From the NCBI RefSeq assembly GCF_007565055.1, contig NC_044550.1, positions 86,366,033-86,430,032 on the forward strand: DNA of 64,000 bases, written 5' to 3'. The position numbers and the translations under genes were made by a program. The notes below the pieces were generated by a model. The model was given only the letters and a program-made list of their open reading frames with translations. It ran no database searches and was not told the origin of the DNA. This document shows positions 1-12,180 of this stretch, piece after piece (within the stretch, counting starts at the first letter, position 1; the number at the start of each line of letters is the position of its first letter). Source of the DNA: Rhinopithecus roxellana. Taxonomy: Eukaryota > Chordata > Mammalia > Primates > Cercopithecidae.

Positions 1-1959
1 ATTAAATGATCCCCTTTCTGTCAATGTCCATTCCCTTTTGGGTTGGAAATGCCCTTTATAAGAATCGTGTCTAAAATAATATATAACACACTGTGACTGG
101 ATCATAGTTACAATGTTCATTATTTTTCTTTAACCCTGAAGCATGATCAAGAGACATTTTGGTGACAATCAGCTCTTCCTTGTGAACAATATAACCTGTG
201 GACAGGCCTTCAGGGGCACTTCTTTGTTGAACATTAGTGTGGTCTTTTTGGTTCAAAGACTAGAATTAGTCAAATATAAGTGACTGAAAAAAAGTGGTGG
301 CCAAATGGGCAACAGGGCTGTCAAGGTAGGGTAAATCTGGATTCCTGAACAGGCTCATGTAAGTTAGTTGTAACCACATTTAGATATAAATATTTATGTG
401 CATCCCCCAGTTTTAGACTTAAAACATGTACATAGTTATTTCTCATATAAATTATCATACTTTTTAGTTTGTACACACTTGATACTCCAGGTATATAATT
501 TAAAAATTAAGATTGAAATCAATGTAATAAACCATCCACCTGATAGTTAAAAATATGATCCTAATAAAAAGAACATGGTAAGATCAAATATACAGCCTCA
601 CTTTCTGGTCAAAATGATAACTTACATAGAAGCAATTTAATCGTTCTGATAAATGTTGCCTGTGCTTAGGCTAATTGTTATCATCATTGGGCAGTAAAAC
701 AAAAGGTTTCATGAGTTCAGCCTTTCTATCTGTATCGTTACTTTACGCAGCCCTTTCATAACAGGCTAAAAGCTGTTTCTCAGATGATTTTCCCTAAAAT
801 CTGGGATCTTGATTCTGATTTTTAAAGGGATGTTTATGTTTCAAGCAGCATCAACATGTTTTACTTAAAATTGCAGTTGAAAATAAAAAAGGAATATCAT
901 TTTTTCCCTGAGAAATACAGCTGCCCATTCATTTACTTTGTCATATGACCTGCTTCTGATCTTGTTTTTTTAAAAAATGTTTTTCCCTATATTTACTCCC
1001 ATGAGGTTTAGATCAGTGTTACAAACTAAAGAATAACATCTACTTCTCAATTGTGTAGCGTTTTCCCTCAAAAATCTTGACATTATTTTTTCTTTCAGAT
1101 AAATCACCAAGGACTAAGAACAAATATGTGAGAATTATTATATTCATACTATGTAATGTTTTGAATAAAATTGTCATGTTACTGACCTAAAATACTAAAA
1201 ATATAGTTCAAAGCTTTTTTTTCTTTTATTAGTTGTCCTGAGAAATTTAGAATAAGCTGTTCACACTCTCTCATTTGGTGACTCTTATGCACTCTGAGAT
1301 ATATTTATAAGGAAACTGTCTTTAAAAAGGAATTTATTCTTGAGCAATGAAACAGAATGGATTCTTTGCGGTAAGCTAACTGGTCCATGAAATAATTGAA
1401 TCCATGATGCTACTTTTCTTTAATATGCTCCATTCAAAAGAGCTTACTGGCTCAAATATGAATAATACTTAAACTTTTGAACAATAATAGAAATTTATGT
1501 GAATGATACTTTTATTTTATTAACATGTTTAAGATGCAAGGTGTCCTTTTTCTGGAGAGGCACAGGCATGTGGGAAAACTTGAGAAATTATTACAGCAAA
1601 CTAAAACATAGAATTTTTTATGCAACACCAGGATCTTAATATTAATCACATTTGGAAGCAGTTGAGAGAAATAATGGGTCATACATTTACTCATTTATTA
1701 ACTGTAGCATTACTTATTTCAGGTTAAAAATTCAAATTAAAAACATTATACATTCTTATAAATTATACATATATATGTATTACCATGAAGCATTCCTTTA
1801 TTAGAACATTTCGTTTAAAAATTCAGGGCAAAATACACTGTTTTAAATTCCTTAAAGTAAAGATAGTCAGAATCAAAATTATGAAACCTGAAGAGGGCTT
1901 ATATTTTACATTTATTAGAATAAAATTTAAATGTCAAGAATGTTAAGTCAACAAAACAA
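1..1959. other. AT-rich unique sequence, no gene seen
   Basis: Both strands carry only short ORFs of about 60 codons with no recognisable domain, and I see no transposon consensus, CpG cluster or long tandem repeat. The composition is strongly A+T-rich, as in primate intergenic or intronic DNA. Short T and A runs occur, but nothing that can be assigned. Confidence 0.6.
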
Positions 1960-1984
1960 AATGTTAATTCACGATGTTAAAACA

Positions 1985-2150
1985 GCAACAATCTAAAATA
2001 ATTCAATTATTTATTGAACAATTATGTGATAGACACTATGTTAGGTAATAGGATAAAAAGAGCAAAGTGGCCCTTCCTTTCACAGAGATCGTGGCCTACT
2101 GGAATACAAGACAGAAAGATAATAAAGAAGTAAATGAACAAAAACGAAAG
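1985..2150 (+). repeat. Fragment of an old mammalian interspersed repeat
   Basis: The text around 2005-2135 follows a phrase found in many mammalian repeat copies: a 'tattgaacaat...gtgatagacactatgttagg' type opening (4 words, heavily diverged), then 'cacagagatcgtggcctac' and a run describing a purine-rich tail. The same family recurs at 35745-35930, 41447-43500, 44740-45600, 56620-57000 and 58700-58960. The family is old (L1M- or L2-related by memory); the exact name is not assigned. Confidence 0.4.
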
Positions 2151-2229
2151 AATTATTACTCATGTAACACAGGTAAAGGATGTAGTGATACGAGAGAAAA
2201 TAATACAGTAGATAGAAGAAGAATGAACC

Positions 2230-4181
2230 ATATAAGGTAGGTTTGCAAGAAATTTCTTTCATAGAAATTGAAAGCACAAGCATATTTTTAGGGACACAAA
2301 TACCAAATACCAGAAAGGTCAAATTCAAAATATCTGGCATTCCATAAAAATTACCAGGCATGCAAAGAGGTAGGAAAATACAACTCATACTGAGGAGAAA
2401 AATCAATCTAAACTGATCTTCAATTGACACAGATGATAGATTTCATGACAATGACATTAAAACAGTTATTATAACTATATTCTGCATGTTCAGGAAGTTA
2501 AAGGAAGTAGAAATATGAATGACTAAAATTAAACATCTTGAAATGGAATATACAAATCTGAGATGAAAAACACAGTTGATGGGATTAATGGCAGATTATA
2601 CTTTGCATAAGAAAGATAAGTGAAATTGAGAGCATACCAATGAAAACTCTGCAAATGAAACAGGGAAAAAAGACTAAAAAATAGACAGAGTATCAGTGAG
2701 CTGTGGAACCAACATCAAATAGCCAAATATATGTGTAATTCAAGTTCCCTAAAGAAGCAGAATAAAGACAGAACAGAATATTTGAAGAAATAATGACCAA
2801 TTTTCCAAATTAAATTAAAATTATAAGCTTATAGGTCCAAGAAGCTCAACAAACTCTTAGCATAAGAGACATGAATGAAACTACAGATAAATCATAATCA
2901 AACTGTATAAAACTGGTGATAAATTATCTTTAATGAATCCAGACAAAAAAGGCATTACACACAGAGGAACAAAGATAGGAATTAGAAACAATGAGATTTC
3001 AATATTCCCTTTAAAACAATCGAGAGAACAAGTACATTGAAAACCAACACGGATACAGAGTTGAATAATACTACCAATAACTTAACTAAATTGACATTGA
3101 CAAAACATTTCAACAAACAACAACATAATACACATTCTCCTCAAATGCACACAGAACATGTTCTATGACTTATTAAATTCTGCATTAAAAACTCTCAATA
3201 AATTTCAAAAGATTCAAGTTATATTCAATATGCTCTATGACTAAAATGGAGTTAAGTGAAAAATAAATATCTATATATCTGAAAAATTTTGAAAACTTTA
3301 GAAACTATACAACATTTCTAAATAACTCCTAGCTCAAAGGGAAATTAGAAAATATTTGAACTAAACGGTAACGAAAACATAAAACATTCATATCTCTGGG
3401 CTGTCACTAAAATGATACTTTGAAACCTATGGTACCAATGCCTATATTAGAAAAGAAATACTTCTCAAATTAAAGAGCCAAGCTTTTACCTTAAGACTCT
3501 TGAAAAGGAAGAGTAAATGAAACCCAGACAATATAAATAAAGCAAAAAATACAGATCAGAGCAGAAAATGGTGAAATATAAAACAGAAAAACAACAGAGA
3601 AAAGCAATGAAAGAAAAAATGATTATTTAAGATCAATAGAATTGATTAAATTTTAGTCAAAAAAAGAAGACAAAAAGTTTTTCAATATCAGGAATGAGAA
3701 CAATGTTATCACTACAGCATCTACAGATAATTAAAATGAATGACAGGGGAATATTATAAACAACTTTATGCCAATAAATTCAATAACTTTGATAAAATTG
3801 ACAAATTCTTTGAAAGACACCAATTAACAAAGTTCACTCTAGGAGAAATGGAAAAGCTGTATATATGAAAGAAATTGAATTTGTGGTTAAACACCTTCCC
3901 ACAAAAGAAACCTACATGCCCAGATAGCTTCAGTGATAATTTTCACCTAATACTTAAGGGAGGAATTATAGCAATTCTTTGGAAGACCTCAAAGATATTT
4001 GAATAGGAAGGAATGCTTCACAATTCATTATATGAGTCAAAATATTTCCAATATAAAAACAAGGCAAATATATTACAAGAGAATTACAGAAAAATATTCC
4101 TCAAGAACATAGATTTAAAAATTCTTAAAAATTTAGCAAACTGAATTTAGCAATATACAAAATAAAATAAAATACATCATG
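2230..4181 (+). pseudogene. L1M block 1: ORF1 and start of ORF2, decayed
   Basis: Positions 2340-3000 match the ORF1 region of old mammalian L1s: 'accaggcatgcaaagagg', 'gacattaaaacagttatt' and 'atcagtgagctgtgg' are recognisable phrases. From about 3060 the text becomes endonuclease and then early reverse-transcriptase sequence, for example 'cctacatgcccagatagc' (3911-3928), equivalent to the L1 RT stretch before motif 1. No frame stays open for more than a few dozen codons. ORF1 would encode the L1 RNA-binding chaperone and ORF2 the nicking endonuclease/RT; neither is usable here. The block ends where the L1PB/L1MA element inserted. Confidence 0.6.
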
Positions 4182-6200
4182 GACTTGAGGTAGAGCAAGA
4201 TGGTGCAATACAAGGCTCCACCAATTATATCCCCCCCACCCCCTGCTGCAGGGACACCAATTTAACAAGTATCTATCAAAGAACAAACAAACAAAAAAAG
4301 CAAAACACCATCATAAGAAGCAAAAATCAAGTGAGCACTCAGTACCTGGTTTTAACTTCATGTTGCTGAAAGAGGCACAGAAGAGGTAGGAAAAACACTC
4401 TTTAATTGCCAATGCCACCCCTCCCCATTCCCTGGCAGCATCAGCATGGTGTGAAGAACATGTCTGTGCATTGGGGAGAGGAGGGTATTTTCTGTGTGTT
4501 GAAGGGATGCATTGAACTCAGTGTAGCCTTATTGTAAAAGTAAACAAAACGACACAAAACTCGGCTGATGCCTGCACACAGAGGGAGCATTTAAATTAGC
4601 CCTAACCAGAGGGGAATGGCAGATCCCAGCAGTCTGAACTTGAATTCCCACAAGCCTTGCCACCATGGACTAGAGTGCTCTGGGGCCCTAAATAAACTTT
4701 TAAGAAAGTCTAGGCCATGAAGACTGAAACTCTTAGGCAGGTCCTAGTGCTGCATTGGACCCAGAGACAGTGGACTGAGGGGGAATGGGACCTATTGAGA
4801 CACCAGCCAGGGTGGTTAAAGGTAGTTTTGACATCACCCCTCCTCTAAGCCCAGGCTGCAAAGCTCATGGCTCGAAAGACACCCTGTGCCTCTGTTTGAG
4901 GAGAGGAGAGGAAAGGAAAGACTGGGGGGGACTTTGCCTTGCTTCTTGGATACCAGCTCAGCCAGAGTAGAATAGGTACCTGTCAGAGTCATGAGGCCCA
5001 CTTTCTAGGCCCTACCTCCCAGGCAATATTTCTAGACACACTGTGGGCAGGATTCATCACCCATTAACTAAAAAGCCCTTGGGCTGAATAACCAGCAGTG
5101 ATACCCAGTTATTACACTGAAGGCCTTGAGTGAGACTCTGAGACTTGCTGGCTTCAGGTGAGACTCAGCACATTCTCAGCTGTGGTGGCTACAGACTGAG
5201 ACTCCTTCCACTCTAGAAAATCAGAGGAAAAGCAAAGGAGACATTGTTTTTCACATTAGATACCAGCTTGACCACAGGGCGATATAACACCAAGTGTGCT
5301 CTTTGGGTCCCCAATTCCAGGACTTGGCTCTTGGACAGCTTTGGACCTGCATTGAGCTTGAGGGGGGTCCACTACCTGAAGGGTGAGTCCCAAGCCAGGC
5401 AGCATTCACCACAAGCTGACTGAAGAGCCTTTAGGCCTTAAAGGAAAATTAGCTGTAGTCTGGCAGTACTCCCTGTGGGTCTGTGGTGGTGGTGGCCATG
5501 GGGTAAGGCTACTCTGCCTTTAAAGGGGAAAGAAGAGTGGGAAGGACTGCATCTTGCAGTTTGAGTATGAGCTCAGCTGCAGTACAATAGAACACTAGAT
5601 AGAATTCTAAGGTTATTGATTCTAATTTCTGGCTCCAAAATGTCACCTCTGGACACATCCAGGGCTTGGAGGAACTCACCACTCTGAAGGGATTGACACA
5701 GGCCTGGCTAACTTTGCCACCTGCTGATTGTAGAGCCCCAAGGCCTTCAGCAAACACATGTTGTAGCTAGAGAGTGGCTTCAGCAGGCCTTCAGTGAGAC
5801 CTTCTGGTCTGAGCCAGTACAGTCCTAGTGGAGGTGGCCACAGGGGTGAATGCTCACTCCACCTCCAGCTCCAGGTGGCTCAGAATAGAGAGACTCCATT
5901 CATTTCAGAGGAAGTAATGGAAGAGAACAGGAGTCTGCCTGGTAATCCAGAGCATTCTTCTGGATCTCATCCAAGACCATCATGGCAGTACCTCTATGAG
6001 TCTAAGAACCACAGGGTTATGGAGTTGTGTGTGTGTAGGGGCGGGGGGCGGGGTGGTGCTTAAAGTAAATACAACTTAGACAAAAATACCCACATCCTTT
6101 CAAATATCTGGAAAGCCTTCCCAGAAGGATGGGTACAGACAAGCCCAGACTAAGACGACTATAATAAATACCTAACTCCTCAATGCCCAGACACTGAAGA
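4182..6200 (+). promoter_or_regulatory. 5' UTR / internal promoter region of the L1PB/L1MA element
   Basis: This GC-richer 2-kb stretch carries the 5' UTR of L1PB/L1MA-class elements, for example 'caccaatttaacaagtat' (4257-4274), 'gtacctggttttaacttc' (4343-4360) and 'cagagggagcatttaaatt' (4579-4597). Internally repetitive clauses about 'ccagctcagcca...' recur at about 4950, 5265 and 5565. In an active copy this would be the RNA polymerase II internal promoter. Present activity cannot be judged, but the age makes it unlikely. A C-rich run (4230-4243) and a G-rich run (6037-6056) are included. Confidence 0.65.
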
Positions 6201-7130
6201 ACATTGGCAAGCATCAAGGACATCCAGGAAAACGTGACCTCACCAAGTGAATTAAATAAGGCACCACAGACTAATCCTGGAGAAACAGAGATATGTGACC
6301 TTTTAGATAGACAATTTAAAATAACTATGTTGAGGAAATTCAAAGAAATTCAAGATAACACAGAGAAGGAATTCATAATTCTATCAGGTAAGTTTAACAA
6401 ATAGATTAAAATAATTTAAAAGAATCAAGCAGAAATTCTGCGGCTGAAAAGTGCAATTCACATGCTGAAGAATGCATCAGAGAAATTTAATAGCAGAATT
6501 GATCAAGCAGAAGAAAGAATTAGTGAGCTTGAAGGCAGGCTATTTGAAAATACACAGAGGAGACAAAAGAAAAAAGAATAAGAAAACAACAAAGCATGCC
6601 TATAGAACCTATTAATAGAAAATAATCTCAAAAGGAAAAACTTTCATTGGCCTTAAACTGCTTTAAGTAGAGAAAGAGATAGGGATAGAAAGTTTATTAA
6701 ACAGAATAATAACAGAGAACTTCCCAAACCTTAGAAATATATCAACATGTAAGTACAAGAAGGTTATAGAACACCTCCAGTCATTTAATAATCGAGTTCC
6801 CACAGGTCAAGGATAAAGAAAGGATCTTAAAAGCAGCAAGAGAAAAGAAACAACAGAGTATTGTAACAGAGTTACAATGCATATCGCAACAGACTTTTCA
6901 GTGGAATACTTATAAGTCAGGAGAGAGTGGCATATCATATTTAAGGTGCTGAAGGAAAAAGAAAAAAAAAAAACTTCTACCCTCTAAGAGTATATCTGGT
7001 GAAAATGTCCTTCAAAATGAAGGAGAAATAAATAGCTTCCTAGACAAAAGCTGAGAGAGTTGATTCACACCAGACCTTTCCTATAAGAAATACTAAAGGG
7101 AGTACTTCAATCAGAAAGAAAAGGATATTA
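6200..7130 (+). pseudogene. L1 ORF1 remnant (L1PB/L1MA)
   Basis: The frame open at 6204-6404 (66 codons) reads as the N-terminal part of old L1 ORF1p, with NKAPQTNPGETEICDLLDR followed by KEIQDNTEKEF. Coiled-coil-forming sequence continues to about 6560 in shifted frames. Positions 6820-7130 still resemble the C-terminal domain region, including 'gaaggagaaataaatag' and 'aaagctgagagagtt'. ORF1p is the trimeric nucleic-acid chaperone of the L1 particle. A stop at 6402-6404 and later frameshifts break it. I treat the first codon as uncertain because the visible opening triplet is TTG rather than ATG. Confidence 0.7.
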
Positions 7131-7238
7131 ATGAGTAATAAGAAATCAACTGAAGATACAAAACTCAATGGTAACAGTAAACACAAAGAAAAACACAGAA
7201 TATTATAATAGAATCTTATAACCATAATGTGTAAACCA

Positions 7239-7241
<3 letters not shown>

Positions 7242-7275
<34 letters not shown>

Positions 7276-7554
7276 AGACGGAGTCTCACTCTGTCGCCCA
7301 GGCTGGAGTGCAGTGGCCCCATCTCAGCTCACTGCAAGCTCCGCCTCCCGGGTTCACGCCATTCTCTGCCTCAGCCTCCTGAGTAGCTGGGACTACAGGC
7401 GCCCGCCACCTCGCCCGGCTAGTTGTTTGTATTTTTAGTAGAGACAGGGTTTCACCGTGTTAGCCAGGATGGTCTTGATCTCCTGACCTCGTGATCCGCC
7501 CGTCTCGGCCTCCCAAAGTGCTGGGATTACAGGCTTGAGCCACCGCGCCCGGCC
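7242..7554 (-). mobile_element. AluY, Old World monkey (AluYR) type
   Basis: Full-length Alu on the minus strand: poly-T at 7242-7274, body from 7275, 5' end 'ggccgggcgcgg' (read on minus) at 7554. Both monomers are intact and close to consensus. Bases that I recall as typical of cercopithecid AluY are present on the minus strand: GGCTCAAGCC near the 5' end, CCGAGACGGGCGGATCACGAGG-type text, and CTAGCCGGGCGAGGTGGC in the right monomer. Flanking 13-bp duplications 'gtgtaaaccactc' (7229-7241) and 'gtgtaaactattc' (7556-7568) differ at two C/T sites. It lies in the ORF1-ORF2 interval of the older L1. Confidence 0.9.
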
Positions 7555-9035
7555 AGTGTAAACTATTCTTAAATAGAAAGACTAAACAATGAACCAATCA
7601 AAAATAATAACTACAACAACTTTTCAAGACATAGACAGTATAATAAGATATAAATAGAAACAAAAAGAGTTAAAAAGCAGAAGGACAAAGTTAAAGTGTA
7701 GTCTTTACTAGTTTTCTCTTTCTTTGTTTATGCAAGGAGTGTTAAGTTACTATCAGCTTAAAATAATGGGTTATAAGAGTATTTGTAAGTCTGATGTTAA
7801 CCTCAAACCAAAAAATATACAATGAATACACAAAAAATAAACAGCAAGAAACTATACGATGTTACCACAGAAAATCACCTTCACTAAAAGGAATACAAGA
7901 GGGTAAGAAAGAAGGAAGAAAATAATACAAAACAACCAGATAACAAATAACAAAATGTCAGGAGTAAGTCCTTACTTATCAATAATAACATTGAATGTAA
8001 TTAACTAAACTCTCCTATCAAAAAACATACAGTGGCTGAATGGATTAAAAAACAAGAACCTATGATCTGTTGCCTATAAGAAACACACTTAACCTATTAA
8101 GACACACATATACTAAAAATAAAGGAATGGGAAAAAGATATTCCATACCAACAGAAACAACAAAAAAGGCAGAAGTAGCTATACTTCTATAACACAAAGT
8201 AGACTTCAAGACAAAAATCTGTAATAAGAGACAAAGAAGGTCACTACATAATGATAAAGCAGATAGTTCAGCAAGAGGAGATGAGAATTGTAAATATGTA
8301 TGCACTCAACACTGGAGCACCCAGGTATATAATGCAAATATTATTAGAGCTAGAGAGACAGATATAAGCCCCAATACAATAATAGCTGGAGACTTCAACA
8401 CCCCACTTTCAGCACTGGACAGATTTCCCAAGCAGAAAGTCTACACAGAAACATTGAATTTCATGTGCACTATGGACCAAATGGACCTAATAGATATTTA
8501 CCGAAAATTTCATCCAATGGCTGCAGAAGATGCATTCTTTTCCCCAGCACATGAATCCTTCGCAAGGATAGACAATATGTTAGTTCAGAATACAAGTCTT
8601 AAAACATTCAAAAACAATTGAAATAGCAAGCATAATCTTTAACCACAGTGGAATAGAAGTAGAAATCAATAACAAGAGGAATTTGGAAACTATAAAATAC
8701 ATATACATTAAACAGTATGCTTGTGAATGATCAGTAGGTGAATGAAAATATTAAGAAGAAAATCAAAAATTTGTTTGAAACAAGTGATAATGGAAACACA
8801 ACATACCAAACCTATGGGATGCAGCAAAAGCAGTACTAAGAGGTAAGTTTATAGCTCTAAGTCCCTACATCAGAAAGGAAGAAAAGCTTCAAATAACCAC
8901 ACAATACATCTTAAAAAAAACTAGAAAAGCAAAAGCAAATGTAATCCAAAAGTAGTAGAAGAAAGTAAATAATAAAGATTTGAGCCAAAATAAATGAAGT
9001 TGAAATGAAGAAAATAGAAAAGATCAAGGAACAAG

Positions 9036-9056
9036 TTTTTTTTTTTTTTTTTTTTT
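9036..9056. repeat. T21 homopolymer
   Basis: An uninterrupted run of T inside otherwise A-rich L1 ORF2 sequence. It has no Alu or L1 end beside it, so it looks like slippage growth, or a remnant tail of something too short to see. Confidence 0.85.
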
Positions 9057-9524
9057 GAAAAGTTAAACAAAACTTACAAATCTTAAGCTAGACTAAGACA
9101 AAAGGAGAAGCTCCAAATAAAATCAGTGATGAAAAAGGAGACATTACAACTGATACTGAGAAATTCAAAGGCTTATTGGTGGCTACTATTAGTAAATGTG
9201 AGCCAAAACATTGGAAAATCTAGAAGAAATGGACAAACTCCTAGAAACGTACAACCTGCTAAGAATGAGCCATGAAGAAATCCAAAACCTGAACAGACTA
9301 ATGACAGTTTAAAATATTGAAGTCACAATAAAAAATCATGCAATTTAAAAAAAGCCAGGATCAGCAGTTGCACTGCTGAATTCTACCAAACATTTAAAGA
9401 AAAACTAATACCAATCCTACTCAAACTATTCCAAAAAATAGAGGAGGAAGGAATACTTCCTAACTCATTCTAGGAGGTCAATGTTATCCTGATACTAAAA
9501 CCAGTAAAAGGCACATCAAATTAA

Positions 9525-9604
9525 AAAAAGAAAAAAAAAAAAAAGAAGGAAGGAAGGAAGGAAGGAGGGAAGGAAAGAAGGAAGGAAGGAAAGAAAGAAA
9601 GAAA
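9525..9604 (+). repeat. Purine microsatellite (GGAA/GAAA)n
   Basis: A-rich lead, then GGAA and GAAA units on the plus strand with one GGAG variant. It occupies the place where L1 ORF2 normally has a short A-rich phrase before '...actccaggtcaatat' (9605-9619), so it is an expansion of the L1's own A tract. Confidence 0.9.
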
Positions 9605-11820
9605 ACTCCAGGTCAATATATCTGATAAATATTGACAAATATTTATCAAATTACTAGCAAATTGAGTTCAACAGTACATTGAAAAAAAATCGTTCATCAT
9701 GACCAAGTGGGATTTATCCCTGAGATGCAAGAATGTTTCAATATATGCAAATAAATCAGTGTGATACATCATATCAACAGAATGAAGGACAAAAACTATA
9801 TGATCAGTTTGATGCTAAAAAAGCATTTAATAAAATTCAACATCTCTTCATGATAAAAACCCTCAAAATATTGGGTATAGAAAGAATACACCTCAACATA
9901 ATAAAAGTCATATATGACAGAGCCACAGCTAGTATCATACTGAATGGGAAAAACCTGAAACCCTTTTCTCTAAAATCTGGAACACAGTAAGGATGCCCAC
10001 TTTCACCACTGTTATTCAATTTAGTACTGGAAGTCCTAGCTAGAGCAATCAGACAACAGCAAGAAATAAAGGACATCCAAATGGGAAAGCAAGAAGTCAA
10101 ATTATCTTTGTTTGCAGATGATATGATCTTATATTTTGAAAAGCCTACAAACTCCACCAAAAAAAGTATTATTACCGAAAAACAAATTCAGTAAAGTTGC
10201 AGAATACAAAGCTAACATATAAAAAGTAGTAGCATTTCTATATGCCAACAGTGAACAATCTGAAAAAGAAATGTCAAAAAAGTAATCTCATTTACAATAG
10301 ACACACATAAAATTAAATATCTAGGAATTAACCAAAGAAGCAAAAGATCTCTATCATGGAAACGGTAAAACAATGATGAAAGATATTGAAGAGGCCACCA
10401 AAAAAGGAACATATTTCATATTCATGAATTGAAAGAATCCGTTTTGTTCAAATGTACATACTACCCAAAGAAATCTACAGATTTCAATGCAATCCCTATC
10501 AAAATACCAATGACATTCTTCACAGAAATAGAAAAGAAAAATCCTAAAATTGATGAGGAAAAGACCCAGAGTAGCCAAAGTTATCCTAAGCAAAAAGAGC
10601 AAAACTGGAGAAATCACATTACCTAACTTCAACTTATACTACACAGCTATGGTAACCAAAACAACATGATACTGGCATAAAAACAGACACATTGACCAAT
10701 GGAACAGAATTGAGAACTCAGAAACAAATCTACCCACCTATAATGAACTCATTTTTGGAAAAAGTGCCAAGAACATATACTGGGGAAAAGACAATCTCTT
10801 CAATAAATTGTGCTGAGAAAACTGGATGTCCATATTTAGAAGAATGAAGCGAGACCCCCATGTCTTGCTCTATACAAAAATCAAATCTAAATGAATGAAA
10901 TACTTAAGTCTAAGACCTCAAACTGTGAAATTACTACCAGAAAACATTGGGGGGAATCTCCAAGAGACTGGTCTGGGAAAAAATTTATTGAGTAGTAATA
11001 CCCCATAAGAACAGGCAACCAAAGCAAAAATTGACAAATGGAATCAGATCAAGTTAAAAAGCTTCCACACAACAAAGTTAACAATCATCAAAGTGAGAAA
11101 ACAACACATAGAATGGTAGAAAATATGTATAAACTACCATCTAACAAGGGGTTAATAACCAGAATACACAATGGGCTCAAACAACTCTATAGGGAAAAAA
11201 TCTGATAATCCAATTAAAAACTGGGCAAAAGATTTGAATAGATATTCTCAAAGGAGACATACAAAAGGCAAATAGGCATATAAAAATGTGCTCAACATCA
11301 GTGATCATCGGAGAAATGTAAATCAAAACTACAATGAGATATAATCTCATCTTAGATAAAATAGTTTAAATCCAAAAGATAGGTAATAACAAATGCGGGC
11401 AAAGTTGTGGAGAAAAGAGAACCCTCAAACACTGTTTGTGGTAATGTAAATTAGTACAACCACTATGGAGAACAAAGTGGAAGTTCCTCAAAAAAACTAA
11501 AAATAAAGCTACCATATGATCTAGCAATCCCACTGCTGGGTATATGCCCCCCAAAAAAGGAAATCAGTATATCGAAGAGATATCTACACTTTCATGTTTG
11601 TTGCAGCACTGTTTAAAATAGCCAAAATTTGGTTAAGTGTCCATTAATGAAGGAATAAATCGAATGTGTTTAGTATTCAGCCATAATAAAGAATGAGATC
11701 CTGTCATTTGCAACAACATGGATGGGACTGGAGCTCATTATGCTAAGTGAAATAAGCCAGGCCAAAAAGGCAAACATCACATGTTCTTACTTATTTATGG
11801 GATCTAAAAATCAAAGAATT

Positions 11821-12178
11821 GAACTCATGGAGATAGACAGCAGAAAGATAGTTTCTGGAGGCTGCGAACGGAAGGGTCGGGTCAGGGCAGATGGGGTTAT
11901 TAATTGGTACAAAAAATAAAAATAATAAATAAGACCTAGTATTTGACAGCACAACAGGGTGACTTTAGTACATAATAACCTAATTGTGCATTTTAAAATA
12001 ACTAAAAGTATGTAATCAGATTGTAACACAAAACATAAATGCTTGAGCAGATGGATACACCATTTTGCATGATGTGATTATTATGCATTGCATATCTGTA
12101 CCACAACATCTCATGTACACCATCAATATATACACCTACTATGTGCCCACAAAAATTTAAATTAAAAAATTAATTTAA
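11821..12178 (+). other. 3' UTR and A-rich tail of the L1PB/L1MA element
   Basis: The segment after the ORF2 end carries the 3' UTR phrases 'ggtcagggcagatggggtt', 'cacaacagggtgacttt' and 'cacctactatgtgccc', ending in A/T-rich tail text and the right-hand target-site duplication. This assigns the element to the L1PB/L1MA range rather than the younger L1PA. Confidence 0.75.
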
Positions 12179-12180
12179 AA

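Larger units (their letters stand above)
7955..11820 (+). pseudogene. L1 ORF2 remnant (L1PB/L1MA), endonuclease and reverse transcriptase
   Basis: ORF2 begins near the ATG at 7955 ('atgtcaggagtaag'). Endonuclease phrases follow: 'attgaatgtaattaac' (7991-8006, the N-terminal catalytic Asn region), 'gagacttcaacacccc' (8389-8404, the GDFNTP motif). RT text includes 'gggatttatccctgagatgc' (9710-9729), a 9733-9990 open stretch with DAKKAFNKIQ (motif A) and 'tttgcagatgatatgatc' (10110-10127, the FADD motif). The Cys-rich C-terminal region is at about 11395-11530. Many stops and frameshifts occur throughout, and a purine microsatellite (9525-9604) and a T run (9036-9056) have grown inside it. Confidence 0.8.
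4182..12178 (+). mobile_element. Near full-length L1PB/L1MA-type LINE (about 7.7 kb without its Alu)
   Basis: The 5' end begins 'agagcaagatggtgcaata' (4193-4211), a diverged L1 promoter start with a YY1-like CAAGATGG. A long 5' UTR (to about 6200), ORF1, ORF2 and the 3' UTR follow in order. The 3' UTR has the L1PB/L1MA phrases 'aagacctagtatttgac' and 'caacagggtgacttt' (11930-11967), and the tail ends in A-rich DNA at 12178. Imperfect target-site duplications flank it: 'aatacatcatg' at 4171-4181 and 'aatgcattatg' at 12180-12190. An AluY at 7242-7554 lies between ORF1 and ORF2. The element sits inside the ancient L1M. Confidence 0.8.

Noticed and set aside
2080..2430. A 116-codon minus-strand ORF rich in Leu, Phe and Tyr
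   Set aside because: It is antisense of old L1M/repeat sequence; such hydrophobic frames are expected opposite A-rich DNA.
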